The translations under genes and the position numbers were made by a program. Under the pieces are notes generated by a model. It was not told the DNA's origin. It ran no database searches and worked only from the letters and a program-made list of their open reading frames with translations. A stretch of 33,000 bases of DNA, taken from positions 1 through 33,000 of the forward strand of contig JAGPIS010000002.1 of the NCBI GenBank assembly GCA_018054835.1, given 5' to 3'. The DNA comes from Breznakibacter sp. Its GTDB lineage: Bacteria; Bacteroidota; Bacteroidia; Bacteroidales; Marinilabiliaceae. Positions 7,410 through 15,623 of the stretch are shown here, in pieces (the stretch's first letter is position 1; every line of letters begins with the position of its first letter).

Positions 7410-7781
7410 ATGGAAACAAACCAAATCACCCACGAGATAATCGACTCAGCCTACAAAGTCCATACAGCCCTTGGTCCCGGCCTACTTGAATCGGCCTATC
7501 GTGCATGCTTAGCTTATGAACTACGCAAAAAAGGTTTGAAAGTCGAAGAGGAAAAGCCCATCTCACTCATCTACGAAGAAGTAAAACTCGATTGCGGTTA
7601 CCGGTTGGATTTATTGGTGGAAAACGAAGTCGTTGTCGAATTAAAAACCGTTGATTTGTTCAATGATGTGCATTTCGCACAGGTATTAACTTATTTACGG
7701 TTCTCAAATAACCAAATTGGGTTACTCATCAATTTTAATGTTAAAAGCTTAAAGGATGGCATAAAGAGGTTTATTCTTTAA
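7410..7781 (+). CDS. GxxExxY protein (predicted PD-(D/E)XK nuclease-like)
   Basis: A 123-residue member of the GxxExxY family. The signature is at G24-L-L-E27-S-A-Y30. A D-L-L-V-E-N-E-V-V-V-E-L-K core (about residues 66-78) resembles the D...E-x-K active site of PD-(D/E)XK nucleases. The family is common and multicopy in Bacteroidota and its function is not established. Here it separates the dideoxyaminosugar genes from the acetyltransferase/flippase genes and is bracketed by a 17-bp perfect direct repeat (7392-7408 and 7809-7825). The gene plus one repeat copy forms a 417-bp unit. It is probably cargo inserted in the operon rather than a polysaccharide gene. Confidence 0.85.
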   Translation: METNQITHEIIDSAYKVHTALGPGLLESAYRACLAYELRKKGLKVEEEKPISLIYEEVKLDCGYRLDLLVENEVVVELKTVDLFNDVHFAQVLTYLRFSNNQIGLLINFNVKSLKDGIKRFIL

Positions 7782-7786
7782 AATTA

Positions 7787-7825
7787 TTTCACATTTTCAC
7801 ACAGAGTTACACTGTGAAACAAAAA
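7787..7825 (+). repeat. CACAGTGT-type repeat, right flank of the GxxExxY gene
   Basis: TTTCACA and ACACAG words end in ACACTGTGAAACAAAAA (7809-7825), identical over 17 bp to 7392-7408. It lies 9 nt before the ATG of the following acetyltransferase. Confidence 0.85.
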
Positions 7826-7834
7826 TACACGTTA

Positions 7835-8422
7835 ATGCAGCTTCGCAACAAAATACAAAGAAGGCTTGCCCATTACGCCAGACAGTGGCATGTCTGGTTT
7901 CGAATCAAACAATTTCATTTGATGTCCGACCCTATATTATCGGGGCATCAGCCACACTATTATCAACCTGTATTATTCAAAGGATTTGGCACGGTGGAAT
8001 TGAGTAAAAATGTTACCTTGGGCTACAATCCTTCACCCTTTGTTTTTTCGGGATATTGCCACATAGAAGCTCGGCAAAAAAGCGCCAAAATTTCTATTGG
8101 TGAAGGAACCTATATCAACAACAACGCCACCCTTATTGGCGATCAATCGGAAATACGAATTGGGAAAAAGTGTTTGATCGGCCCCAATTTTACCATTTTT
8201 GATTCTGATTTTCACGGCACTCACCCGCAAGCCCGCGACCAATACAAGGTTTTGCCAGTTATAATAGGGGACAATGTGTTTATTGGAGCTAACGTTACAA
8301 TCACCAAGGGAGTTACCATTGGTGATGGTTGTACCATTGCAGCAGGTGCCGTTGTCAACCAATCGTTTGAGAGCAATTGTATCATTGGCGGAAATCCTGC
8401 AGCCCTAATTAAGCACGTTTGA
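7835..8422 (+). CDS. Hexapeptide-repeat O-acetyltransferase (LacA/CysE-like)
   Basis: Sugar O-acetyltransferase of the left-handed beta-helix class, probably decorating the repeat unit in the cytoplasm. It has 195 residues from the ATG at 7835. A GTG at 7814 in the same frame lies inside the 17-bp repeat and is disfavoured. Hexapeptide coils (IGEGTYI, IGKKCLI, IGDNVFI, IGDGCTI) occupy the C-terminal two thirds. A 'DSDFHGTHP' loop carries the histidine typical of catalysis in this class. The C-terminus has the usual G-G-N-P-A turn. The acceptor sugar cannot be told from sequence. Confidence 0.8.
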   Translation: MQLRNKIQRRLAHYARQWHVWFRIKQFHLMSDPILSGHQPHYYQPVLFKGFGTVELSKNVTLGYNPSPFVFSGYCHIEARQKSAKISIGEGTYINNNATLIGDQSEIRIGKKCLIGPNFTIFDSDFHGTHPQARDQYKVLPVIIGDNVFIGANVTITKGVTIGDGCTIAAGAVVNQSFESNCIIGGNPAALIKHV

Positions 8423-8451
8423 ATACATTATCAGACGGAACAATTTATTGA

Positions 8452-9939
8452 ATGGAAGAAACACAAAAGCACAAATACCGACAGGTTTTTAAAGCCACCA
8501 GCATATTTGGGGGAGTTCAGGTATTTAGCATTATCATTGGCCTCGTGCGATCCAAATTTGTGGCAATACTGCTTGGCACCAGCGGATACGGATTAAACGG
8601 ATTACTGAGCGCCCCGCTGGGGTTGATCGGAAACCTCACCGGCATGGGAATCGGTTACAGCGCCGTACGCGACATTTCACTAGCTAACGAATCGGGCGAC
8701 ACCCAAAAACTCGCACGGGCATTAACCGTGCTGCGCCAATGGGCGTGGGTGACCGGACTGCTGGGAATGGTAGTTACCCTTGTCATGTCCCCCTGGCTCA
8801 GCCAATGGTCGTTTGGCAACCGCAACTACACCTGGTCATTTATCTGGCTGTCGGTGACGCTTTTGCTCGCAGCCATCAGCAGCGGACAAACGGCTGTTTT
8901 ACGAGGTACGCGTCGCATTAAAGAAACAGCAACGGCGGGCGTCATTGGCTCTGTATTAGGATTGTTTACTGCCATCCCCTTGTTTTATCTTTATGGTATC
9001 GACGGCATTGTCCCTTCGTTAATTTTAAGCGCTACCACTACCCTGTTGCTTTCGTGGTGGTTTTCGCGAAAGGTTGTTGTTCCATCGGTTGAGATCACTT
9101 TCAAGGAATCGTTTCATGCCGGCAAGCAAATGGCACAGATGGGCATTATGATCACCCTTAGCGGTATGATCACCCAACTGGTGACCAGTGGTGTTAACAT
9201 CTTTATCAGCCGGTACGGCTCAATGGACGATGTGGGGTTGTACAACGCCGGTTGGGGCATCACCAATCAATACGTTGGGCTGGTATTTGCGGCCATGGGT
9301 GCCGACTACTACCCCCGACTATCGGGCTTGAGCAACGACCTCAAAAAGATGGCAGAAGCAGTTAATCAACAAGCCGAAATTGCCTTACTGATACTCGGCC
9401 CTGTGATGATCCTTTATCTGACATCCCTCCCCTTGCTGATCCGTTTGCTATACACCCCTGCATTTTTGCCAATCCTCTTGTTTGCGCAATGGGTGGTGCT
9501 GGGTATGTTATTCAAAGCTCAAACTTGGGCAATGGGATTTATGTTTTTGGCCAAAGGTGATTCAAAACTCTTTTTATATTCCGAAATCGCAGCCAACATT
9601 CTTATTCTATCGTTAAACATTGGCTGCTATGCCCTGTGGGGGCTCGAAGGAATGGGCATCAGCTTCACCCTTTCATACGGTTTGTATGCGTTCATCGTTT
9701 ATTTATTGGTTCGCACAAAATACAATTACCTACCCGGCAAACCGCTGATCACCATATTTGCAGTGCAACAAACCATGGCAATAGTGGCTTTTTTGGTGGC
9801 TTGGAAATTTGGATTTCCGGTAGCTTATTATTCTGGTGCGATATGCCTGGCAGTATCAGTAGTTTATTCGCTTTACGAAATGAATAAACGAATTGATCTA
9901 AAATCATTTGCACAAAACAAACTAAGTAAATTCAAATAA
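8452..9939 (+). CDS. wzx: Wzx-type O-unit flippase
   Basis: A 495-residue polytopic membrane protein of the MATE-like/polysaccharide transporter superfamily with about 12-14 hydrophobic helices. It is predicted to flip the undecaprenyl-linked repeat unit across the inner membrane. The N-terminus (FKATSIFGGVQVFSIIIGLV, then a K-F-V-A-I-L-L-G-T-S-G-Y-G-L motif) is typical of Wzx proteins. Base composition here is still like the upstream genes. The change to AT-rich DNA comes in the next gene. Two nt separate its stop from the next ATG. Confidence 0.9.
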   Translation: MEETQKHKYRQVFKATSIFGGVQVFSIIIGLVRSKFVAILLGTSGYGLNGLLSAPLGLIGNLTGMGIGYSAVRDISLANESGDTQKLARALTVLRQWAWVTGLLGMVVTLVMSPWLSQWSFGNRNYTWSFIWLSVTLLLAAISSGQTAVLRGTRRIKETATAGVIGSVLGLFTAIPLFYLYGIDGIVPSLILSATTTLLLSWWFSRKVVVPSVEITFKESFHAGKQMAQMGIMITLSGMITQLVTSGVNIFISRYGSMDDVGLYNAGWGITNQYVGLVFAAMGADYYPRLSGLSNDLKKMAEAVNQQAEIALLILGPVMILYLTSLPLLIRLLYTPAFLPILLFAQWVVLGMLFKAQTWAMGFMFLAKGDSKLFLYSEIAANILILSLNIGCYALWGLEGMGISFTLSYGLYAFIVYLLVRTKYNYLPGKPLITIFAVQQTMAIVAFLVAWKFGFPVAYYSGAICLAVSVVYSLYEMNKRIDLKSFAQNKLSKFK

Positions 9940-9941
9940 AA

Positions 9942-10823
9942 ATGGAGCAAAACCCATTGGTTTCGATCATCGTCATCACCTACAACAGTTCCAAATATGT
10001 TTTGGAAACCCTCGAAAGCACCAAAAATCAGACGTACCAAAATATTGAGTTGATTGTTAGCGACGACTGCTCAACCGACAATACGTTTGAAATCTGTAGG
10101 AGCTGGATTGAACAAAACAAAGAGCGATTTGTACGAACCCAACTGGTTACCTCCAATAAAAATACGGGTATTGCACCCAATTGCAATCGTGGCTTGAAAA
10201 TGGCTCAAGGTGAATGGGTCAAATTAATTGCTGGGGATGATATTTTACTAGCTCACTGTATTAAAAAGAATGTTGGCTACACTATGTTGTGTGAAAATGT
10301 TCAATTTTTAGTTTCATTATGTCAACCCTTTAAAATATTAAACGGAGAATTAGAATTACTTCCTACCTTTCCAGGGAGTACATTTTTTAATGAGCAAATG
10401 TCTTCGAGAGAGCAGCTGTATGCCTTTTCAAAAAGCAATTTTGTTCCTGCTCCCTCTACATTTCTAAAGAAAGGCACACTAATTCAATTAGGGCGATTTG
10501 ATGAAAAGTTTCCTTTTGTAGAAGATTATGCTTTGTGGGTCAAGTACTTGAGTGTTGGATATAAATTTGAGTTTATGGATGAAATTACGGTTCTATATAG
10601 GCTACATGAAAGTCAATATACAAATAGATCTAATACAATGATAAATAAAATTGAATTTGTACGATATAAAATAGATAGGGAATTGCTTTTTCCTTACGTA
10701 GATCTAAAAACAAAAATTCGTAAGGTTTTTCAATATGGAGCAAAAATGGCCATCTTTAAGTTAGGTAATAAGAAAACGATTTTAAATAGGATTTTATATA
10801 TTCTTTTTGTAGGGAAATATTGA
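9942..10823 (+). CDS. Family 2 glycosyltransferase
   Basis: A GT-A fold glycosyltransferase of 293 residues. The N-terminus V-S-I-I-V-I-T-Y-N-S has the donor-binding strand. 'IVSDDCSTDNT' supplies the first acidic pair and 'LIAGDDILL' the D-x-D-type metal site. A later 'FVEDYALWVKYL' segment matches the acceptor-side E-D motif of GT2 enzymes. The first 250 bp or so have composition like the upstream genes, and the rest is distinctly AT-rich, so the composition boundary falls inside or near the start of this gene. Sugar specificity cannot be inferred. Confidence 0.85.
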   Translation: MEQNPLVSIIVITYNSSKYVLETLESTKNQTYQNIELIVSDDCSTDNTFEICRSWIEQNKERFVRTQLVTSNKNTGIAPNCNRGLKMAQGEWVKLIAGDDILLAHCIKKNVGYTMLCENVQFLVSLCQPFKILNGELELLPTFPGSTFFNEQMSSREQLYAFSKSNFVPAPSTFLKKGTLIQLGRFDEKFPFVEDYALWVKYLSVGYKFEFMDEITVLYRLHESQYTNRSNTMINKIEFVRYKIDRELLFPYVDLKTKIRKVFQYGAKMAIFKLGNKKTILNRILYILFVGKY

Positions 10824-10837
10824 AAAACTAGAATGGC

Positions 10838-11611
10838 ATGAAAAAAGTTGCAATTTTATACATCTGTACAGGTAGATATAAAATCTTCTGGAAAGATTTT
10901 TTTGATTCTTGTGAACAATTCTTTCTGAACGAATTTCGCAAAGAGTATTTTGTTTTTTCTGATTCTGATGATTTAAATGATCAAGGATGTGTACGAATTC
11001 ATCTTATACCAGAGAATCAAAAAGAGTGGCCCTTTGCTACCTTGTATCGTTTTAAAATGTTTGCAAGCATTAAAGAACAATTAAAAAATTTTGATTATAT
11101 CTTTTTCTTTAATGCAAACATGAGGTTTTTGGAGGTAATTGGTAGTGAGATACTTCCGTCAAAGGAAGAAGGACTTCTAGTGGTAAAACACCCAGGATAC
11201 TACAATAAGAGTCGTGAAGAGTTTACATATGAGAAAAACCCTGAATCATTAGCGTTTATTCCTGAAGATAGAGGCGAGGCTTATTTTATGGGAGGCTTTA
11301 ATGGAGGAAGAGCTGATGATTATCTAAAGATGATACTTAGCCTGGATGTCAATATAGACAAAGATTATGAAAAAGGAATTATTGCAGTGTGGCATGATGA
11401 ATCGCACTTAAATAGGTATATTCTTGATTATAATCCAAAGGTTTTAGGAGCTGCATATGGTTGTCCAGAAGGTCAATGTGTTGATGAATTAGCAAAGATT
11501 ATTATTTTAGATAAAAGAAAATTTGGAGGGCACGAATTTCTTAGGAGTCAATCTGAAGTTAAAAACTACTCGCAGTTATTTGTCAATAAATTAAGAAGTT
11601 TTTTCAAATGA
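10838..11611 (+). CDS. Family 6 glycosyltransferase (bacterial ABO-like alpha-1,3-GalNAc/Gal transferase)
   Basis: A 257-residue homologue of the catalytic domain of the human ABO transferases and of bacterial GT6 enzymes. Landmarks in order are a W-P-F-A-T-L-Y-R-F-K-M-F segment (about 64-75), N-A-N at 92-94, S-R-E-E-F-T-Y-E (about 125-132), and the donor-pocket segment Y-F-M-G-G-F-N-G-G (about 149-157). W-H-D-E-S-H-L-N follows at 185-192 and carries the family's essential Glu (E188). N-A-N replaces the D-x-D metal site, as in known bacterial GT6 enzymes, which work without a metal. At positions equivalent to human 266/268 it has Met and Gly, a mixture of the B-type and A-type residues. It overlaps the next gene, an alpha-1,2-fucosyltransferase, by 4 nt. 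Confidence 0.9.
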   Translation: MKKVAILYICTGRYKIFWKDFFDSCEQFFLNEFRKEYFVFSDSDDLNDQGCVRIHLIPENQKEWPFATLYRFKMFASIKEQLKNFDYIFFFNANMRFLEVIGSEILPSKEEGLLVVKHPGYYNKSREEFTYEKNPESLAFIPEDRGEAYFMGGFNGGRADDYLKMILSLDVNIDKDYEKGIIAVWHDESHLNRYILDYNPKVLGAAYGCPEGQCVDELAKIIILDKRKFGGHEFLRSQSEVKNYSQLFVNKLRSFFK

Positions 11612-12513
11612 TTATAGTTTGTTTGAAAGGTGGTTTAGGAAATCAACTTTTTCAGTTAGCAACAGGTATCTCTCTTTCTTTAATGTATGAAACAGATCTA
11701 TTTTTGGATACTTCGTTTGTTGATAAGAGTATAAGCCATAAAACGTTTACTCAGAGAGATAGTTCATTACGTATTTTCCAACATAAATTTAATGTACTCC
11801 CAGCAAAGTATTACTCATTGTATGGAATTGGGTATTCAATTTCAAGAGTAAAGCGTTTGATTAATTGGATTAAATTTAAACAGCATAGTTTGACGTATTT
11901 TCACGAAAGTGAAATTCAATGCTATCGGCCTGAATTGCTAAATGATGAGGTTCGATTCCCTGTTGTCTTGGATGGTTATTTTCAAACCGAAAAGTACTTT
12001 AGACATATCCGTCCTATTATTTGTGAAATGCTTGATATAAAGCTTAGTGATAATGAATATATAGTAGAATTAAAAAATAGTATTGATAAGTCAAACTCTG
12101 TTAGTATTCATTTTCGCAGAGGTGATTATGTTAATAACGATTTTGTCAATAAAATTCATGGAACTTGTTCTCTTGATTATTACTACAAAGCGTGTAGAGA
12201 AATTGCGGAGGAAGTAGAAAATCCTTGTTTTTTTATTTTCTCTGATGATATTCAGTGGGTTAAAGAAAACTTTAATACTAGTTTCCTTACGTCATTTTCT
12301 TATGTAGAAAACATTCCTAATTACTATGAAGAGTTAAAGTTAATGAGTTGTTGTAAGTATAATATTATTGCAAATAGCACCTTTAGTTGGTGGGGAGCAT
12401 GGCTTAATAATAATCCAGATAAAATTGTGATATCCCCTTCTAAATGGTTTAATTCTGCTTTATTGCAAGAGAACACTAAGGATTTAATTCCCGATTCATG
12501 GATAAGGATATGA
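11608..12513 (+). CDS. Family 11 glycosyltransferase (alpha-1,2-fucosyltransferase)
   Basis: A 301-residue GT11 enzyme predicted to transfer L-fucose from GDP-fucose onto a terminal galactose. The N-terminal 'LKGGLGNQLFQLATG' motif is intact. H-F-R-R-G-D (residues 168-173) is the GDP-binding H-x-R-R-x-D motif. 'FIFSDDIQW' and 'NSTFSWWGAWL' are the further conserved GT11 motifs. It follows the GT6 gene with a 4-nt overlap, the pairing expected for making Fuc-alpha-1,2-Gal and then adding GalNAc or Gal. GDP-fucose would need Fcl in addition to ManC and Gmd; Fcl is not in this window. Confidence 0.9.
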   Translation: MIIVCLKGGLGNQLFQLATGISLSLMYETDLFLDTSFVDKSISHKTFTQRDSSLRIFQHKFNVLPAKYYSLYGIGYSISRVKRLINWIKFKQHSLTYFHESEIQCYRPELLNDEVRFPVVLDGYFQTEKYFRHIRPIICEMLDIKLSDNEYIVELKNSIDKSNSVSIHFRRGDYVNNDFVNKIHGTCSLDYYYKACREIAEEVENPCFFIFSDDIQWVKENFNTSFLTSFSYVENIPNYYEELKLMSCCKYNIIANSTFSWWGAWLNNNPDKIVISPSKWFNSALLQENTKDLIPDSWIRI

Positions 12514-13565
12514 TAAAAGAAAAATTAGTTTCGATAATATTGCCTGTATACAATGCAGATAAGTATTTACATGAATGTATAGAAAGTCTATTAAAACAAA
12601 CTCACAGTAGGCTTGAATTGGTTATAATTAATGATGGATCAACCGATAAAAGTGAAGATGTTATTCTAAGTTTTGAAGACCCTAGGATTATATATTTTAG
12701 GAATGAAAGTAACCTAAAGTTAATAAGGACTTTAAATCTTGGATTGACTTTAGCTTCTGGTGAATTTATAGCGCGAATGGATGCAGATGATATCGCAATG
12801 CCCTATAGAATTGAAGAACAACTAAAGTATATGGTTTCTACAAATTATGATTTGTGCTCTTCAAATATTAATTTTGTTTCACTTAATGGGAAATTTCATA
12901 GTTTCAAAAAATTTTATTGCACCTTGCCATCCTCGGTTAAGTTCTATGCATTTTTTGAAAACCCATTAGTTCACCCCGGAGTCATGTTTCATCGCAGGCT
13001 TTTGATTGATTACAAATATATAGATGAATCCGAAGCTTTTGCCATAGAAGATTATTATTTATGGATTAATCTACTTCGTAAAGGCTATTCCTTTGGAGTT
13101 GTTCCTAAATCATTATTAAAGTATAGACTCAATCCTTCAGGTGAGTCTTTTATTCATAGACAGACTCAAAAAAATAACCACATTCAATTAGGATATAGTT
13201 ATCTGAAAGAGCAGTTGAAGCTTCCTGATAATATTGAGTTATATAAAGTGATTACCCTGATGGAAGATAAACTGATAACACTATGGCAGCTAAAGGAAGC
13301 ATATAGTTATTTGATGTTGGTTAAATCGAATTATGCTAAACAGAATTCATTAGGGAAGTTAGAGGCCGTTGAGATTGAGAAATGGTGTCAAATAAGATTT
13401 ATTGAGATGGTAATCCTTTTTATTAAAAATGGCAACAAAAAAGAACTTATAAAGGGTGTTGTGTTTGGTTTAAAGAAAAGTAAGTGTGTTTTTAAAGGTT
13501 ATGTTTTTTTTTATTTTATTAATCGTTTGTTTTGGTTGATTAATACCTATCCTTTTAGGAAATGA
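12510..13565 (+). CDS. Family 2 glycosyltransferase
   Basis: A GT2 enzyme of about 351 residues. The ATG at 12510 makes an ATGA overlap with the upstream stop and is preferred over the in-frame ATG at 12498, which would overlap by 16 nt. Motifs are V-S-I-I-L-P-V-Y-N-A, 'VIINDGSTDKS', and 'ARMDADDIAMP' with the D-A-D metal site. 'FAIEDYYLWINLL' lies on the acceptor side. The C-terminal 40 residues are hydrophobic and basic and may associate with the membrane. It is strongly AT-rich like its neighbours. Confidence 0.85.
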   Translation: MIKEKLVSIILPVYNADKYLHECIESLLKQTHSRLELVIINDGSTDKSEDVILSFEDPRIIYFRNESNLKLIRTLNLGLTLASGEFIARMDADDIAMPYRIEEQLKYMVSTNYDLCSSNINFVSLNGKFHSFKKFYCTLPSSVKFYAFFENPLVHPGVMFHRRLLIDYKYIDESEAFAIEDYYLWINLLRKGYSFGVVPKSLLKYRLNPSGESFIHRQTQKNNHIQLGYSYLKEQLKLPDNIELYKVITLMEDKLITLWQLKEAYSYLMLVKSNYAKQNSLGKLEAVEIEKWCQIRFIEMVILFIKNGNKKELIKGVVFGLKKSKCVFKGYVFFYFINRLFWLINTYPFRK

Positions 13566-14818
13566 GAGCTTCATTGTTTTTTGTTTTTTTGTTTTTTTTC
13601 ATTTATCCTGTACAGTTCTCTTTTATGCCCAAGATTACCTCCTGGTTGACGGTGATTGGGTTTTTTTGTTATTTTTTTTTAAAGAAAAAGCTAACGGTAG
13701 ATAAATGCTTTTTAAGAATAATTGGGTCATATTTATTAATAGCAATTTGGACTTTTATATGTTCTACTATAAACGGAACGAGTGATTTTTTCTTTGTCAG
13801 TCAAGTAAAGTATAATATTTTCGATCTATTTGCTATTTTTAGTATAATTTTGATCGGTGGAACTAGTTTAGATTATCGACAGTTGTTAATAACTATCATG
13901 TTGATCGTTGTTGTGCAATGCTTAATTGCTGTTGGTAACTTTCTTTTACCTAGTTTTCGTGAAATTTTATATTCAATACAACTGCATAGTGAGATAGAGG
14001 AAGGAATGCTATCAAGTACAATTGAGCATAGATTAGTTGGTTTTGGCGCGTCTTTCTTCTATGCCGGTATTATAAATGGGATTGCGATTATTATAATTGG
14101 TTTTTACTTGTCTAATTATTCAATACAATTAAAAGAGATGTTGCTGATTGTAATTTCTTTTGGATTGATATTAGCGATAGGCACTATGATGGCAAGAACC
14201 ACTTTGACCGGTTTAACCCTAGTAATACTATTCTTTTTTAGGAGGCATATTAAGATTTTTGAAATACGAGGATTAATTTATTTTTTTTTATCATTTATAG
14301 TTTTTGGTTTTCTGGTATATGTTTTGCTCCTTTTCAATCCTAAGATTTTTGAGGGTTTTTATTATGTTGTTCAATGGGCGTTTGAATTTCTTTTTAATTA
14401 TTTAGATGGGAGTGGACTGGAAACTGCCTCCACAAATCAGCTTAAAGAGATGTATGTTTGGCCATCAACGCTAAAAACCTTTTTTATTGGGGATAGTTAC
14501 TTTATGGATCCATTTGATGATACTTCATATTATATGAGAACTGATGTGGGGTATAGTCGTCTGATATTTTTCTTTGGCATTCCTGGTTTAATATTTTATT
14601 TCTTACCATCAATAGTCATTTTACAAGAATTAGCTAAATTAAAACCAAATGGGAGAGTTTTAGTATTGGGGAGAGTTCTTTTTTTATATGGACTTATTCT
14701 CAATTTTAAAGGATTGTATGATATTAGTCCAATAATCCTTATAATATACGTGTTTTACTACATGAAATCAATAAACGTTAAAGATGCGAATATCATTAAT
14801 TGTAGCTACAGTAAATAG
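13562..14818 (+). CDS. wzy: Wzy-type polysaccharide polymerase
   Basis: A 418-residue inner-membrane protein with about 10-12 predicted hydrophobic helices and a large hydrophilic loop in the C-terminal half (about residues 270-320). This is the standard layout of Wzy, which joins repeat units in the periplasm. Wzy proteins share little sequence, so the call rests on topology, position among glycosyltransferases and the presence of Wzx and Wzz. It overlaps the upstream gene by ATGA and the downstream one by 35 nt. It contains several T8-T9 runs, unremarkable in this AT-rich setting. Confidence 0.8.
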   Translation: MRASLFFVFLFFFIYPVQFSFMPKITSWLTVIGFFCYFFLKKKLTVDKCFLRIIGSYLLIAIWTFICSTINGTSDFFFVSQVKYNIFDLFAIFSIILIGGTSLDYRQLLITIMLIVVVQCLIAVGNFLLPSFREILYSIQLHSEIEEGMLSSTIEHRLVGFGASFFYAGIINGIAIIIIGFYLSNYSIQLKEMLLIVISFGLILAIGTMMARTTLTGLTLVILFFFRRHIKIFEIRGLIYFFLSFIVFGFLVYVLLLFNPKIFEGFYYVVQWAFEFLFNYLDGSGLETASTNQLKEMYVWPSTLKTFFIGDSYFMDPFDDTSYYMRTDVGYSRLIFFFGIPGLIFYFLPSIVILQELAKLKPNGRVLVLGRVLFLYGLILNFKGLYDISPIILIIYVFYYMKSINVKDANIINCSYSK

Positions 14819-15623
14819 AACTTCAGAACTTGCGGAGTTATTTAAAAGCCTTTCAGAGCAAGAGTTCAAGGACTTCGAAGTTCTGATAATTGATCAAAAT
14901 CAAGCAGGTTTTTTAGATGATATTATTAATGAGTATAATTCGAAGTTTGCGATCAAGCATTTTTTGGTGGATTTCAAGCATCTCGCTAAGGCAAGGAATT
15001 ATGGTTTAGATAGATCCACCGGTGATATTGTTTGTTTTCCTGATGATGATTGTAAGTTTTATAAGGATACCTTACAAACAGTACATGATTTTTTATGCTC
15101 CACCAATAATAATTTCTTATTAGGTAGGATTGTTAATCCAGATGGTAGTCCTGTGCTAAAGAACTGGAAAACAAAAGCATTTTACGTTAGCAAATTCAAG
15201 CTTTATAGAAACCTGTCTGCAATAACTTATTTTGGCTATAATAATGATACTCGCTTTGATGAAAGGTTAGGTGTCGGTGGGAGCTTTGGTAGTTGTGAGG
15301 ATGTTGACTATGTATATAGGATATTGAAAAGCATACCACGTAAGATTTATTATTGTCCTCAAGTTAAAGTGTGGCATCCAGATGAAAAGATAGAAGGTCT
15401 TGATCTTCATAAGATTGAAAAATATGGTAGGGGCTTTGGAGCATTTTGCCGTAAAAATTTTGATTGGCCATTGTTTGTTTTATTCTTTGGAATTATAATC
15501 TATCATTTCGTGTTTGGTTTTTTTAGCCTACTTAAGTTGGATTTTAGTAATTATAAAAAGCGGATGAAGTATGTTACTTCTAGAGCTGAAGGATTTTGTC
15601 AATTTAAAGGAGGAATTAGGTGA
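14784..15623 (+). CDS. Family 2 glycosyltransferase
   Basis: A GT2 protein of 279 residues beginning I-S-L-I-V-A-T-V-N-R. Acidic motifs are 'LIIDQNQ' (the usual second Asp is replaced by Gln) and 'CFPDDDCKF', which supplies the metal site. A K-A-R-N-Y-G-L segment precedes it, as in many rhamnosyl- or galactosyl-type GT2 enzymes. A G-V-G-G-S-F-G-S-C-E-D-V-D-Y segment is the acceptor-side E-D motif. A hydrophobic helix near the C-terminus (about 232-252) may anchor it. The 35-nt overlap with wzy is unusually long, but no later ATG gives a complete N-terminal strand. Confidence 0.85.
   Translation: MRISLIVATVNRTSELAELFKSLSEQEFKDFEVLIIDQNQAGFLDDIINEYNSKFAIKHFLVDFKHLAKARNYGLDRSTGDIVCFPDDDCKFYKDTLQTVHDFLCSTNNNFLLGRIVNPDGSPVLKNWKTKAFYVSKFKLYRNLSAITYFGYNNDTRFDERLGVGGSFGSCEDVDYVYRILKSIPRKIYYCPQVKVWHPDEKIEGLDLHKIEKYGRGFGAFCRKNFDWPLFVLFFGIIIYHFVFGFFSLLKLDFSNYKKRMKYVTSRAEGFCQFKGGIR

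Noticed and set aside
13500-13690. Poly-T tracts as phase-variation switches
   Set aside because: T8-T9 runs are expected by composition in this very AT-rich block and occur several times. They do not stand out as the G10 tract does.
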